This document shows positions 1 to 5,659 of a stretch of 6,232 bases of DNA, piece after piece (position 1 is the stretch's first letter; each line of letters begins with the position of its first letter). Below the pieces are notes generated by a model that was not told the DNA's origin, made no database searches, and saw only the letters and a list, made by a program, of their open reading frames with translations. A program made the position numbers and the translations under genes. Source of the stretch: Pseudomonadota bacterium (GTDB lineage Bacteria; Pseudomonadota; Gammaproteobacteria; Burkholderiales; Rhodocyclaceae); assembly GCA_030917225.1 (NCBI GenBank), contig JAUPVD010000423.1, positions 1 to 6,232 on the forward strand, in the 5' to 3' direction.

Positions 1-1637
1 CGACGCAACACGCCTGGCAGCAATCCGCAGCCAAGCGGCGGCGTCAGTAGGAGCTCACCCGGAGCCATGCGCACAAAGACGTTGCTGCGGGCACCTTCGC
101 AGACCTCGCCCCGTTCGTTGAGAAAGATCGCGTCGAACACCGACGGCATGCCCTGCACACGCGCCAGTTCCTGCTCGTAAAGATCTCGAACGGTCGTCTT
201 GTAGCGAAGCCAGGGATCCCGAGAGTTGATCCGGCGCGGTGAAAGAACGGCTCTCACCGCGCCTGCCGTCGGCAACAGGTGCCCCACGCTCAGTTCCACG
301 TCACCGGCGCGACCGAGCGTCAGACGGACGCGGAACACCCCGCTCCCCTGCTGATGTGCGAACTCATCCAGAAGCCGCTGGAGCACCGCGACATCGCAGG
401 AAAAACCCAGTGCCTGTGCCGAAGATTGCAGACGATCAAGATGCAAGGCTTGCTGTGGATATTCTCCCTCTGACAGCCGCAATGTCTCGATCAAACGAAA
501 TCCCGGGGCAGCACGCATGACAAAACTTGCCTTGAGCAGGCACTCCGCATATTCCGATGCGGCTTGCGAATCCCAGACGATACCGCTACCGACGCCGTAA
601 CGAACCCGCGATTCGGCATCGACCAGCAGGGTCCGGATCGCCACATTGAAACAGAAGCCTCCCCTGTTGCCAATCCAGCCGAGCGCCCCGGTATAGAGTC
701 CGCGCGGCACCTGCTCCAGTTCGCCAATGATCTGCATGGCGCGGACCTTGGGCGCGCCAGTAATCGAGCCACAGGGAAAAAGTGCCGCCAGCACCTCTGG
801 CAGAGGAGCATTGCACGCCGCAGTCACCGTCGATGTCATTTGATAAACGCTGGGATAGCGCTCGATCTCGCACACGCTCTCGACGCAAACGCTTCCTGGC
901 TGGGCGACGCGCCCGAGATCATTGCGAATCAGGTCGACGATCATCACATTCTCGGCCCTATCCTTGGCCGAGGTCTGCAACGCGGCAAGCGCCCTATCGT
1001 CGGCAGCGGCATTCTCGCTGCGCGATGCCGTCCCCTTCATCGGCCGGGATCGAATCAGGCCATTCTCTCGCTCGATGAACAGTTCCGGCGAAAGCGACAG
1101 AATGCAGCCCTCCGGAAACACCACCAGGCCGCCATGGGCGACGGGTTGCGCCGTACGCAGGCGAGCGTAGAGGGCGATGGGATCACCGAGGCAGGTACCG
1201 GAAAAGGGAAAAGTGAAGTTGACCTGATAGCAGTCGCCCGCCGCAATGTAGTCGCGGATTCTTGCAACCGCCTGCGCGTGGCCCGGTTCGTCCAGCCCGG
1301 GTTGAAAATCCAGCACCGTCGCCGGGCGAGGCGGGTCGCCGGCCATTTCGGAAAACCATGACGCCAATGCTTCCGGCGGCAGAACACGCCTTTCCGAGAA
1401 AACCCAGAAATTGCCCAGCCCCCCCGCGGGCGGAATACCGGAGCGAGGTTCAAAAACCTTGCCCAGCTCGTAATCAAGCGCAGCAACGACGTGTTGTCCG
1501 GACTCAGCCCGGGCTTCTGCGTCAGCGCAAAGCGCGGCGAAGTCTTCCGGTGTGGAGACCACCAGCGTGGTCAGCAAGCCTTCGAACAGGAATGCGCCAC
1601 CGCCCGGCACATCGAGCAGGGCAAAGGGCTGCGGCAT
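1..1637 (-). CDS. pabB: Aminodeoxychorismate synthase component I fused to 4-amino-4-deoxychorismate lyase (PabB-PabC), 3' end cut by window edge
   Basis: I translated this frame by hand: 545 codons are open from ATG at 1637 to the left edge without a stop. Residues about 1-375 are a chorismate-binding PabB domain, which turns chorismate plus ammonia into aminodeoxychorismate. Visible motifs are GDCYQVN (134-140), RPMKGTASR (198-206), NVMIVDLIRNDLGR (230-243), CGSITGAPK (289-297) and YGVGSGIVWDS (347-357). Lys201 in MKGT is the lysine typical of aminodeoxychorismate synthase; anthranilate synthases have alanine there. Residues from about 380 onward resemble class IV PLP aminotransferases (PabC), with the probable PLP lysine at 480 (RYKTT) and CEGARSNVFV at 513-522. 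PabC releases pyruvate to give 4-aminobenzoate for folate. The final few dozen residues lie outside the window. The start is the only ATG in frame downstream of the tusA stop, and it has no clear Shine-Dalgarno sequence. No glutaminase subunit (PabA) is present here. Confidence 0.93.
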   Translation of the reverse strand, partial: MPQPFALLDVPGGGAFLFEGLLTTLVVSTPEDFAALCADAEARAESGQHVVAALDYELGKVFEPRSGIPPAGGLGNFWVFSERRVLPPEALASWFSEMAGDPPRPATVLDFQPGLDEPGHAQAVARIRDYIAAGDCYQVNFTFPFSGTCLGDPIALYARLRTAQPVAHGGLVVFPEGCILSLSPELFIERENGLIRSRPMKGTASRSENAAADDRALAALQTSAKDRAENVMIVDLIRNDLGRVAQPGSVCVESVCEIERYPSVYQMTSTVTAACNAPLPEVLAALFPCGSITGAPKVRAMQIIGELEQVPRGLYTGALGWIGNRGGFCFNVAIRTLLVDAESRVRYGVGSGIVWDSQAASEYAECLLKASFVMRAAPGFRLIETLRLSEGEYPQQALHLDRLQSSAQALGFSCDVAVLQRLLDEFAHQQGSGVFRVRLTLGRAGDVELSVGHLLPTAGAVRAVLSPRRINSRDPWLRYKTTVRDLYEQELARVQGMPSVFDAIFLNERGEVCEGARSNVFVRMAPGELLLTPPLGCGLLPGVLR

Positions 1638-1671
1638 GGGGGTATGGCGGCAGAAAACGGCGGCGGGGCGA

Positions 1672-1899
1672 CTACTTGCGCTTCAGGAGGTATTCGAAAA
1701 CGCTATCCGTCTGGCTACTACCAACCAGTTCATTACCGGTTTGTCGCGCGAAAGCCTGAAAATCCTTGACCGATCCCGGATCGGTTGCGAGGACGCGCAG
1801 GATCTGGCCCGACTGCATCTCGGCCAGCACTTTTTTTGTGCGCAGGATAGGCAGGGGGCAATTGAGGCCTTTGACGTCAAGTTCGCGGTCGTGCTGCAT
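1672..1899 (-). CDS. tusA: TusA/SirA-family sulfur carrier protein
   Basis: This is a 75-residue protein, the usual size for the TusA/SirA/YedF family. The hallmark Cys-Pro-x-Pro motif is at residues 14-17 (GLNCPLPILRTKK). Cys14 should carry a persulfide, as Cys19 does in E. coli TusA. Downstream, VLATDPGSVKDFQAF fits the strand-helix part of the two-layer fold. TusA proteins relay sulfur in the cytoplasm from cysteine desulfurases or rhodaneses to tRNA thiolation, molybdenum cofactor synthesis or sulfur oxidation. The gene lies 42 bases after bepA and 34 bases before pabB on the same strand, so it is probably co-transcribed. A weak GGAT sits about 8 bases before the ATG. Paralogues such as YedF share the motif, so the partner enzyme cannot be told from sequence. 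Proximity to moaC and soxYZ makes a role in cofactor or inorganic sulfur metabolism possible; that is inference. Confidence 0.85.
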   Translation of the reverse strand: MQHDRELDVKGLNCPLPILRTKKVLAEMQSGQILRVLATDPGSVKDFQAFARQTGNELVGSSQTDSVFEYLLKRK

Positions 1900-1941
1900 G
1901 GTGAAATCCGGTTCAGTTGAGCAAGACGGGCATTTTACCCG

Positions 1942-3411
1942 CTATTTCTTCTGCTTCAGCTCTTCTGCCTGCTGCTTTTTCAGTTCGCGAAGGCGAGCAT
2001 CAACGACCGACTGCTCATAGAAATTGCCATCGCCCGCACGTTGTGCGAACTGCAGTTGCTCGATCGCCTGCACCAGCCGCCCCTGCAGGATGTACATTTC
2101 CGCAAGTGCCCGATGCTGCTGCAGCTTTCGCCCCTGCATGGCGTGGGTTTTTGCCTGCAGGCTGTAGAGCTTGGGATCTGTCGTATAAGACTGCAACTGC
2201 TCGTCAAGAAAGGCCTGCAGCTTGTCGTAGCTGCGCAGCGAAAAAAGCGTATCAGCATAGCCATAAGCCAGCGCGCGGGACAAGGGGAAACGCTGCAGGG
2301 CGTCGCGGAAAATGGTAGCAGCAGCAGAAAGATCCCCCGCGCTGGCCTTCAGCTCACCGGCCAGACTCTCGGCCATGGCCGATCCCGATTTCTGGCGGCG
2401 TACCATCTCCAGTTCCTGCTCTGCCTGCGCATACTTTTTTGCCCGGTACAGGCTGTAGGCCAAACCATAACGAACGGCAGCTTCCGAAGCGAACTTGCGC
2501 TCGCGCAGCAGTGTCTCGAAATCGCTGACCGCCTCCTTCGGCGATCCAAGCTGCGCACGGAGTTTTGCCCGGACCAGCTGGAAATCGAGGCTGTCACGAA
2601 TCTGCTTGTAGGGCGCACGCGCCTGCCGGTTCTGCATGTCGCTGATGCGCTCGACCGTGATCGGGTGGGAACGCATGTAAACCGGTGCATTGTTTTCATA
2701 CACGCGGCTTGAGCGCTGCAAACGCTCGAAGAATTCCGACATGCCGCGCGGATCGAAACCCGCCCGCTCCAGAATGTCGTAACCCACCCGGTCAGCCTCA
2801 CGTTCGAAATCGCGGGAGAACGCCAACTGCGACTGGATCATTGCCGCTTCGCTTCCAGCAATGGCGCCACCGGCGGCTTGCGAATTGGAGCGTACCGCCA
2901 GCAGCGCAATGGCCATGGCAATCATTCCCAGCACCGACTGCTGCTTCTGCGCAGAAATCTGGCGCGCCAGATGGCTTTGCGTGACGTGTGAAATTTCATG
3001 GCCCACCACGCCCGCCAGTTCCGATTCGCTCTGCGACGTCAGGATCGTGCCGGTGTTGATGCCGATGAATCCCCCGAACATTGCGAAGGCGTTGACCTGG
3101 CTGTCACGAATGGCAAAAAAATGGAAATCCGCGCCCGGGCTGGTACTCGCGGCGACCAGTCTGCTCCCGAGGCGGTTCAGGTATTCATTGATTTCCGGAT
3201 CGTCGACATAGCTCGGCTCATGCAAGCGGATGTCGTTCATGATGCTTTCGCCGATTTTTTTCTCGAGCTGCGGCGACAGATCGGCCCTTGCGGATTCGCC
3301 AAGATCGGGCAGGCTGTCGCCAAACGCGGGCGACATCGTTGCCAATGTCGTGCATAGCAGCAGGGAGAGGGCTTTCCGAACGGGAACGCCAAATAGCGGG
3401 CGCAAAATCAT
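1942..3411 (-). CDS. bepA: BepA (YfgC)-type periplasmic M48 metalloprotease with C-terminal TPR repeats
   Basis: From ATG at 3411 the protein has 489 residues, close to the 487 of E. coli BepA. The N-terminus has basic residues, a hydrophobic stretch (ALSLLLCTTLATMSPAFG) and a likely signal peptidase I site before DSLPDLG, so it should be periplasmic. The zinc site is HEISH at residues 138-142, with Glu139 catalytic. The third ligand is Glu205 in FEREADRVGYD. His249 in RSHP matches the regulatory histidine (His246) of E. coli BepA. Residues about 265-480 form helical pairs of TPR type. BepA helps assemble LptD and other outer-membrane beta-barrels at the BAM complex and degrades stalled ones. 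In-frame TTG (3432) and GTG (3429) upstream are alternative starts. I prefer the ATG because the signal peptide then begins normally, although no Shine-Dalgarno sequence precedes it. The gene is first in the minus-strand group and diverges from moaC. Confidence 0.9.
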   Translation of the reverse strand: MILRPLFGVPVRKALSLLLCTTLATMSPAFGDSLPDLGESARADLSPQLEKKIGESIMNDIRLHEPSYVDDPEINEYLNRLGSRLVAASTSPGADFHFFAIRDSQVNAFAMFGGFIGINTGTILTSQSESELAGVVGHEISHVTQSHLARQISAQKQQSVLGMIAMAIALLAVRSNSQAAGGAIAGSEAAMIQSQLAFSRDFEREADRVGYDILERAGFDPRGMSEFFERLQRSSRVYENNAPVYMRSHPITVERISDMQNRQARAPYKQIRDSLDFQLVRAKLRAQLGSPKEAVSDFETLLRERKFASEAAVRYGLAYSLYRAKKYAQAEQELEMVRRQKSGSAMAESLAGELKASAGDLSAAATIFRDALQRFPLSRALAYGYADTLFSLRSYDKLQAFLDEQLQSYTTDPKLYSLQAKTHAMQGRKLQQHRALAEMYILQGRLVQAIEQLQFAQRAGDGNFYEQSVVDARLRELKKQQAEELKQKK

Positions 3412-3413
3412 GG

Positions 3414-3422
3414 TGCTATGAT
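3414..3422 (+). promoter_or_regulatory. Extended -10 promoter for moaC-soxYZ
   Basis: TGCTATGAT reads as an extended -10 (TGn followed by TATGAT, 5 of 6 consensus). The transcript would begin near 3429, about 28 bases before the moaC ATG. There is no recognisable -35 at the right distance, which is common for extended -10 promoters. The hexamer overlaps the opposing TATCAT of bepA, so the two promoters would compete for the same DNA. Confidence 0.45.
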
Positions 3423-3423
3423 A
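3418..3423 (-). promoter_or_regulatory. Candidate -10 element for the bepA-tusA-pabB transcript
   Basis: Read on the minus strand the hexamer is TATCAT, one base off the sigma-70 consensus. Only 6 bases (AGCACC) separate it from the bepA ATG at 3411, so the transcript would start at or next to the start codon. No good -35 is visible 16-18 bases upstream, so this is a weak call. If translation really starts at TTG 3432, this element would lie inside the coding region and be meaningless. Confidence 0.35.
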
Positions 3424-3457
3424 CCGCACCAAATCGCGGTTCCCACCCCCGGAAACA

Positions 3458-3949
3458 ATGTCTGCAACCCCACAAAACCCGCTTACCCATTTTGACGCCG
3501 ATGGTCAGGCGCACATGGTCGACGTTGCCGCCAAGGACGAAACCCACCGTGTCGCTCGCGCCACCGGCAGCATCTTCATGCAGGCCGAAACGCTGAAACT
3601 GATCGCCACTGGCACGGCCAAGAAAGGGGATGTTCTGGGTATCGCCAGGATCGCTGCCATTCAGGGCGCCAAACGTACCTCGGACCTGATTCCCCTGTGC
3701 CACCCGATTGCCCTGACCCGCGTGGCGGCCGATTTTGAAATCGACCTTGAAAACCAGGCCGTGCACTGCCTCATCACCGCCGAATGCACCGGCCGCACCG
3801 GTGTCGAAATGGAAGCGCTGACGGCTGCCAGCGTCGGCCTGCTGACCATCTACGACATGTGCAAGGCCGTCGATCGCGGCATGCGGATTGAAGGTGTGCG
3901 CCTGCTTGAAAAAAGAGGCGGCAAGTCGGGGCACTGGCAGGCTGAATGA
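3458..3949 (+). CDS. moaC: Cyclic pyranopterin monophosphate synthase MoaC
   Basis: The protein has 163 residues (E. coli MoaC has 161) and the family motifs are intact from end to end. MoaC acts with MoaA in the first step of molybdenum cofactor synthesis, converting the 3',8-cyclo-GTP intermediate to cyclic pyranopterin monophosphate in the cytoplasm. Visible landmarks are [11 protein letters not shown] (19-29), [12 protein letters not shown] (72-83), [19 protein letters not shown] (115-133) and the C-terminal RGGKSGHW. Aligned by eye with E. coli MoaC at a constant offset of five, the catalytic residues Lys51, Asp128 and Lys131 become Lys56, Asp133 and Lys136, all present. A GGA only 4 bases before the ATG is a weak, close ribosome site. 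The stop overlaps the first possible soxY start as ATGA. No other moa gene is in the window, so moaC stands apart from moaA, moaD and moaE here. Confidence 0.96.
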   Translation: MSATPQNPLTHFDADGQAHMVDVAAKDETHRVARATGSIFMQAETLKLIATGTAKKGDVLGIARIAAIQGAKRTSDLIPLCHPIALTRVAADFEIDLENQAVHCLITAECTGRTGVEMEALTAASVGLLTIYDMCKAVDRGMRIEGVRLLEKRGGKSGHWQAE

Positions 3950-3960
3950 CGAGATACCCC

Positions 3961-4455
3961 ATGGACAATCAAGCCCCTCCCGCCGATCCACTGCGCCGCC
4001 ATCTGCTGCGTGCGTCCGGCGCCACCACGGCGCTGATCGCGCTGGTCACCACCGGTGCTCTCAGCCCCGGACGTGTGCTGGCAGCCACCTGGCCACGCGA
4101 TGCATTCACGGCCACGACATTCAACGATGCGCTCAAGGCGCATGGCAGCGCAGGCTCAACGGAGAACCGGGAGATCGTCTTCACGGCGCCGGAAATCGCG
4201 GAAAATGGAGCCCAGGTCGTGATCGAAGTCGCCAGCAATCTGCCCGGCAGTCAGACGATCTCCATCTTTGTGGAGAAGAATCCGATGCCCCTCGCCGGCA
4301 GTTTCCGTTTTGCGAATGGTGCGCTGCCACAGGTACGCGTTCCGCTCAAGATGGCCGAAACCAGCCGGATTCGGGCTGTCGTGCGGACGGCCGATGGCAA
4401 GCAGTGGCATGCACAGCGTGAAATCAAGGTCACGCTCGGTGGTTGTGCCGGCTAG
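3961..4455 (+). CDS. soxY: SoxY, thiosulfate-oxidation carrier subunit with Tat signal
   Basis: SoxY is the sulfur-carrying half of the periplasmic SoxYZ heterodimer; its C-terminal cysteine holds the substrate during sulfur oxidation. From ATG 3961 the protein has 164 residues. LRRHLLRAS (11-19) is a twin-arginine motif followed by a hydrophobic segment and a probable cleavage after VLA (about residue 41), giving a mature protein from about ATWPRDAF. The mature part has the SoxY immunoglobulin-like beta-strand character (IVFTAPEIAENGAQVVIEV). The chain ends VTLGGCAG, with Cys162 third from the end. The family normally ends GGCGG, so one glycine is replaced by alanine. An alternative ATG at 3946 overlaps the moaC stop and adds five residues; I prefer 3961 because GAGA lies about 7 bases before it and it places the RR nearer the N-terminus. 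soxZ follows after 19 bases. Confidence 0.9.
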   Translation: MDNQAPPADPLRRHLLRASGATTALIALVTTGALSPGRVLAATWPRDAFTATTFNDALKAHGSAGSTENREIVFTAPEIAENGAQVVIEVASNLPGSQTISIFVEKNPMPLAGSFRFANGALPQVRVPLKMAETSRIRAVVRTADGKQWHAQREIKVTLGGCAG

Positions 4456-4474
4456 GGATAATCCAGGAAATCAG

Positions 4475-4795
4475 ATGAGCGACCCAATCAAGATTCGCGC
4501 CACGCTGCAAGGCGAACTGACCGATATCCGCGTGCTCATGCAGCACCCGATGGAAACCGGGCAACGCAAGGACACTGCCAGCGGCAAGCTGGTTCCGTCG
4601 CACTTCATCCAGACCTTTCTGGTCAGCGCCAATGGCAAGCCTCTGGTCGACGGACAATTGAACACTTCGGTCTCGAAAAACCCGGTATTCGCCTTCAGGG
4701 CTCGCGGCCTGAAGGCCGGCGACAAGCTGATCGTCAGTTGGGCCGACAGCAAGGGGGAAACGCGCAGCGATGAAACGACGGTTGGCACTACCTGA
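4475..4795 (+). CDS. soxZ: SoxZ, thiosulfate-oxidation carrier partner subunit
   Basis: The product has 106 residues, a normal SoxZ length. Family features include the start PIKIRATLQGELTDIRVLM, the HPMETGQRKD segment (24-33), PSHFIQTF (45-52) and the C-terminal GDKLIVSWADSKGE strand pair. SoxZ binds SoxY and presents the swinging cysteine arm to partner enzymes. It has no signal peptide and should reach the periplasm bound to Tat-exported SoxY, as established for this pair. AGGA at 4465-4468 lies 6 bases before the ATG, a good ribosome site that fixes the start. It is the last gene of the moaC-soxY-soxZ group, with a hairpin terminator 39 bases after its stop. No SoxAX, SoxB or SoxCD gene is visible nearby. 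Confidence 0.93.
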   Translation: MSDPIKIRATLQGELTDIRVLMQHPMETGQRKDTASGKLVPSHFIQTFLVSANGKPLVDGQLNTSVSKNPVFAFRARGLKAGDKLIVSWADSKGETRSDETTVGTT

Positions 4796-4830
4796 GCCTT
4801 CCGCCTGTTCGCCCGGTAGCCGCCCATAAA

Positions 4831-4855
4831 AAAACCCGCCTCTCGGCGGGTTTTT
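4831..4855. terminator. Bidirectional rho-independent terminator between soxZ and csp
   Basis: CCCGCC (4835-4840), a TCTC loop and GGCGGG (4845-4850) form a six-pair GC stem. It is flanked by a run of A on the left and TTTTT (4851-4855) on the right, so it works as an intrinsic terminator read from either strand. It ends the plus-strand moaC-soxYZ transcript and the minus-strand cold-shock transcript, whose stop codon is at 4871. Confidence 0.92.
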
Positions 4856-4870
4856 CAAGGAACCTAAAAA

Positions 4871-5074
4871 TCAGGCCTTCTGAATATTTGAGGCTTGCTT
4901 GCCCTTGGGACCCTGCGTGACGTCGAAGGAAACCTTCTCGCCTTCCTTGAGGCTTTTGAAGCCATTCATGTTGATGGCGGAGAAGTGAGCGAAGAGATCC
5001 TCGCTGCCATCATCCGGAGTAATGAAACCGAAACCCTTGGCGTCATTGAACCACTTGACCGTACCAGTTGCCAT
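4871..5074 (-). CDS. Cold-shock domain protein (CspA/CspD family)
   Basis: This 67-residue single cold-shock domain protein binds single-stranded RNA and DNA in the cytoplasm. It has RNP1 as KGFGFI (13-18) and RNP2 as LFAHFS (27-32), plus the family start [10 protein letters not shown]. The frame is open further upstream to 5197, but the real start is ATG 5074: homology begins exactly there, and AAGGA lies 9-10 bases before it. FAHFS in place of the commoner FVHFS, the QGPKG segment and the position divergent from clpS recall E. coli CspD. The TPDDGS and [12 protein letters not shown] parts look more like CspA. I therefore give no specific symbol. A promoter and a leader of about 125 bases precede it, as is usual for post-transcriptionally controlled csp genes. 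Confidence 0.95.
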   Translation of the reverse strand: MATGTVKWFNDAKGFGFITPDDGSEDLFAHFSAINMNGFKSLKEGEKVSFDVTQGPKGKQASNIQKA

Positions 5075-5206
5075 ATTGCGACTTCCTTGAAAAAAGACAA
5101 AATCCGGGTTTAAGCCCGACTGCGTGTTTGAGTTCAACATCGGCTTGCCCCGCGATCGTTCCAAAGAAGACGCACGACTACAACCACTTGAAACCAAACT
5201 GCAGCT

Positions 5207-5235
5207 TTTTTACTTGACTCATTCGAATGCGTCAA
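5207..5235 (-). promoter_or_regulatory. Sigma-70 promoter of the cold-shock gene
   Basis: On the minus strand, TTGACG (5235-5230, 5 of 6 consensus) is followed after exactly 17 bases by TAAAAA (5212-5207, 4 of 6). Transcription would start near 5200, giving a 5' leader of about 125 bases before ATG 5074. Long leaders of this order are known for cold-shock genes such as E. coli cspA (about 160 bases). The -35 and the whole spacer coincide with the 24-bp dyad at 5213-5236. Confidence 0.6.
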
Positions 5236-5236
5236 G
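5213..5236. promoter_or_regulatory. 24-bp inverted repeat in the csp-clpS gap, candidate operator
   Basis: The left arm CTTGACTCATTC and the right arm GAATGCGTCAAG, directly adjacent, are reverse complements at 11 of 12 positions; the one mismatch is at the seventh base of each arm. The central ten bases, CATTCGAATG, are a perfect palindrome. The element spans the csp -35 and spacer exactly. It also presents a TTGACT on the plus strand facing clpS. Neither side has a long T tract right after the stem, so it is not a terminator. A dimeric regulator site is the simplest reading; which protein would bind is unknown. Confidence 0.5.
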
Positions 5237-5316
5237 CATTTTCGATGCTGCAGCACAACACTCGAACACAGCTCCATCAGGCGATACAACAGTACACCAT
5301 GGCCAGCACTTCGCTA

Positions 5317-5344
5317 TTGCACATTCGGGCCGACTGATTAGAAT
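5317..5344 (+). promoter_or_regulatory. Candidate clpS-clpA promoter
   Basis: TAGAAT (5339-5344, 5 of 6 consensus) is preceded after 16 bases by TTGCAC (5317-5322), which matches the -35 consensus only in its first three bases. The hexamer ends 6 bases before the clpS ATG, so transcription would begin at or beside the start codon. No heat-shock sigma-32 promoter of good quality is seen upstream. Confidence 0.45.
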
Positions 5345-5350
5345 CCAATC

Positions 5351-5659
5351 ATGGCGACAAAGCATCAAGGCGACAGTCTTCTCGAAGCCCAACAGGCGCG
5401 TGCGAAGCTGCCTCCGCTCTACAAGGTACTGCTGCTCAACGACGACTTCACACCGATGGATTTTGTCATCACGGTGCTGCAGAAGTTTTTTGGCATGGAC
5501 AGAGAACAAGCGACGAAAATCATGCTCAAAGTCCATAACGAGGGTCGCGGTTTGTGCGGGCTTTTTCCCCGCGACATTGCTGCAACGAAAGTTGAACAGG
5601 TGGCGACCTTTGCCCGCGAGCATCAGCACCCGCTGGCTTGCGTCATGGAGGAGAACTGA
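5351..5659 (+). CDS. clpS: ClpS, ATP-dependent Clp protease adaptor
   Basis: ClpS binds proteins with N-end-rule destabilising residues and delivers them to ClpAP in the cytoplasm. The product has 102 residues against 106 in E. coli, with a slightly shorter flexible N-terminus. The core is typical: [19 protein letters not shown] (21-39), VLQKFFGMD (42-50) and [15 protein letters not shown] (56-70). The substrate-pocket residues of E. coli ClpS (Asn34, Asp35, Thr38, Met40, Met62, Val65, His66) correspond to Asn30, Asp31, Thr34, Met36, Met58, Val61 and His62, so the N-degron pocket is intact. The start ATG has no Shine-Dalgarno sequence within the preceding 20 bases. The TGA stop is directly followed by the ATG of clpA, which indicates translational coupling. 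It diverges from the csp gene. Confidence 0.97.
   Translation: MATKHQGDSLLEAQQARAKLPPLYKVLLLNDDFTPMDFVITVLQKFFGMDREQATKIMLKVHNEGRGLCGLFPRDIAATKVEQVATFAREHQHPLACVMEEN

Noticed and set aside
564..1361. A 265-codon open frame on the plus strand opposite pabB
   Set aside because: It lies wholly opposite conserved chorismate-binding motifs; the translation is rich in Arg, His and Ala with no family signature.
1927..1941. A small hairpin (CGGG, seven-base loop, CCCG) between bepA and tusA
   Set aside because: It has only four pairs and no T tract after it on the minus strand, so it is not a terminator; at most a minor processing structure.
2041..2712. A 223-codon plus-strand open frame opposite bepA
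   Set aside because: It is the shadow of the TPR region; no motif and no ribosome site.
3416..3991. A 191-codon minus-strand open frame opposite moaC
   Set aside because: It is antisense to an intact MoaC; the frame stays open through codon bias only.
4871..5197. A longer 108-residue version of the cold-shock protein
   Set aside because: The extra 41 residues match nothing in the family and cross the inferred leader; a good ribosome site and the homology both start at ATG 5074.
5187..5210. CTTGAA on the plus strand as a sigma-32 heat-shock -35 for clpS
   Set aside because: No CCCCAT-like -10 occurs at the required distance downstream.
5246..5255. Perfect 10-base palindrome TGCTGCAGCA near the csp-clpS dyad
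   Set aside because: It is short, includes a common PstI-type hexamer, and has no clear relation to either promoter, so it is likely chance.
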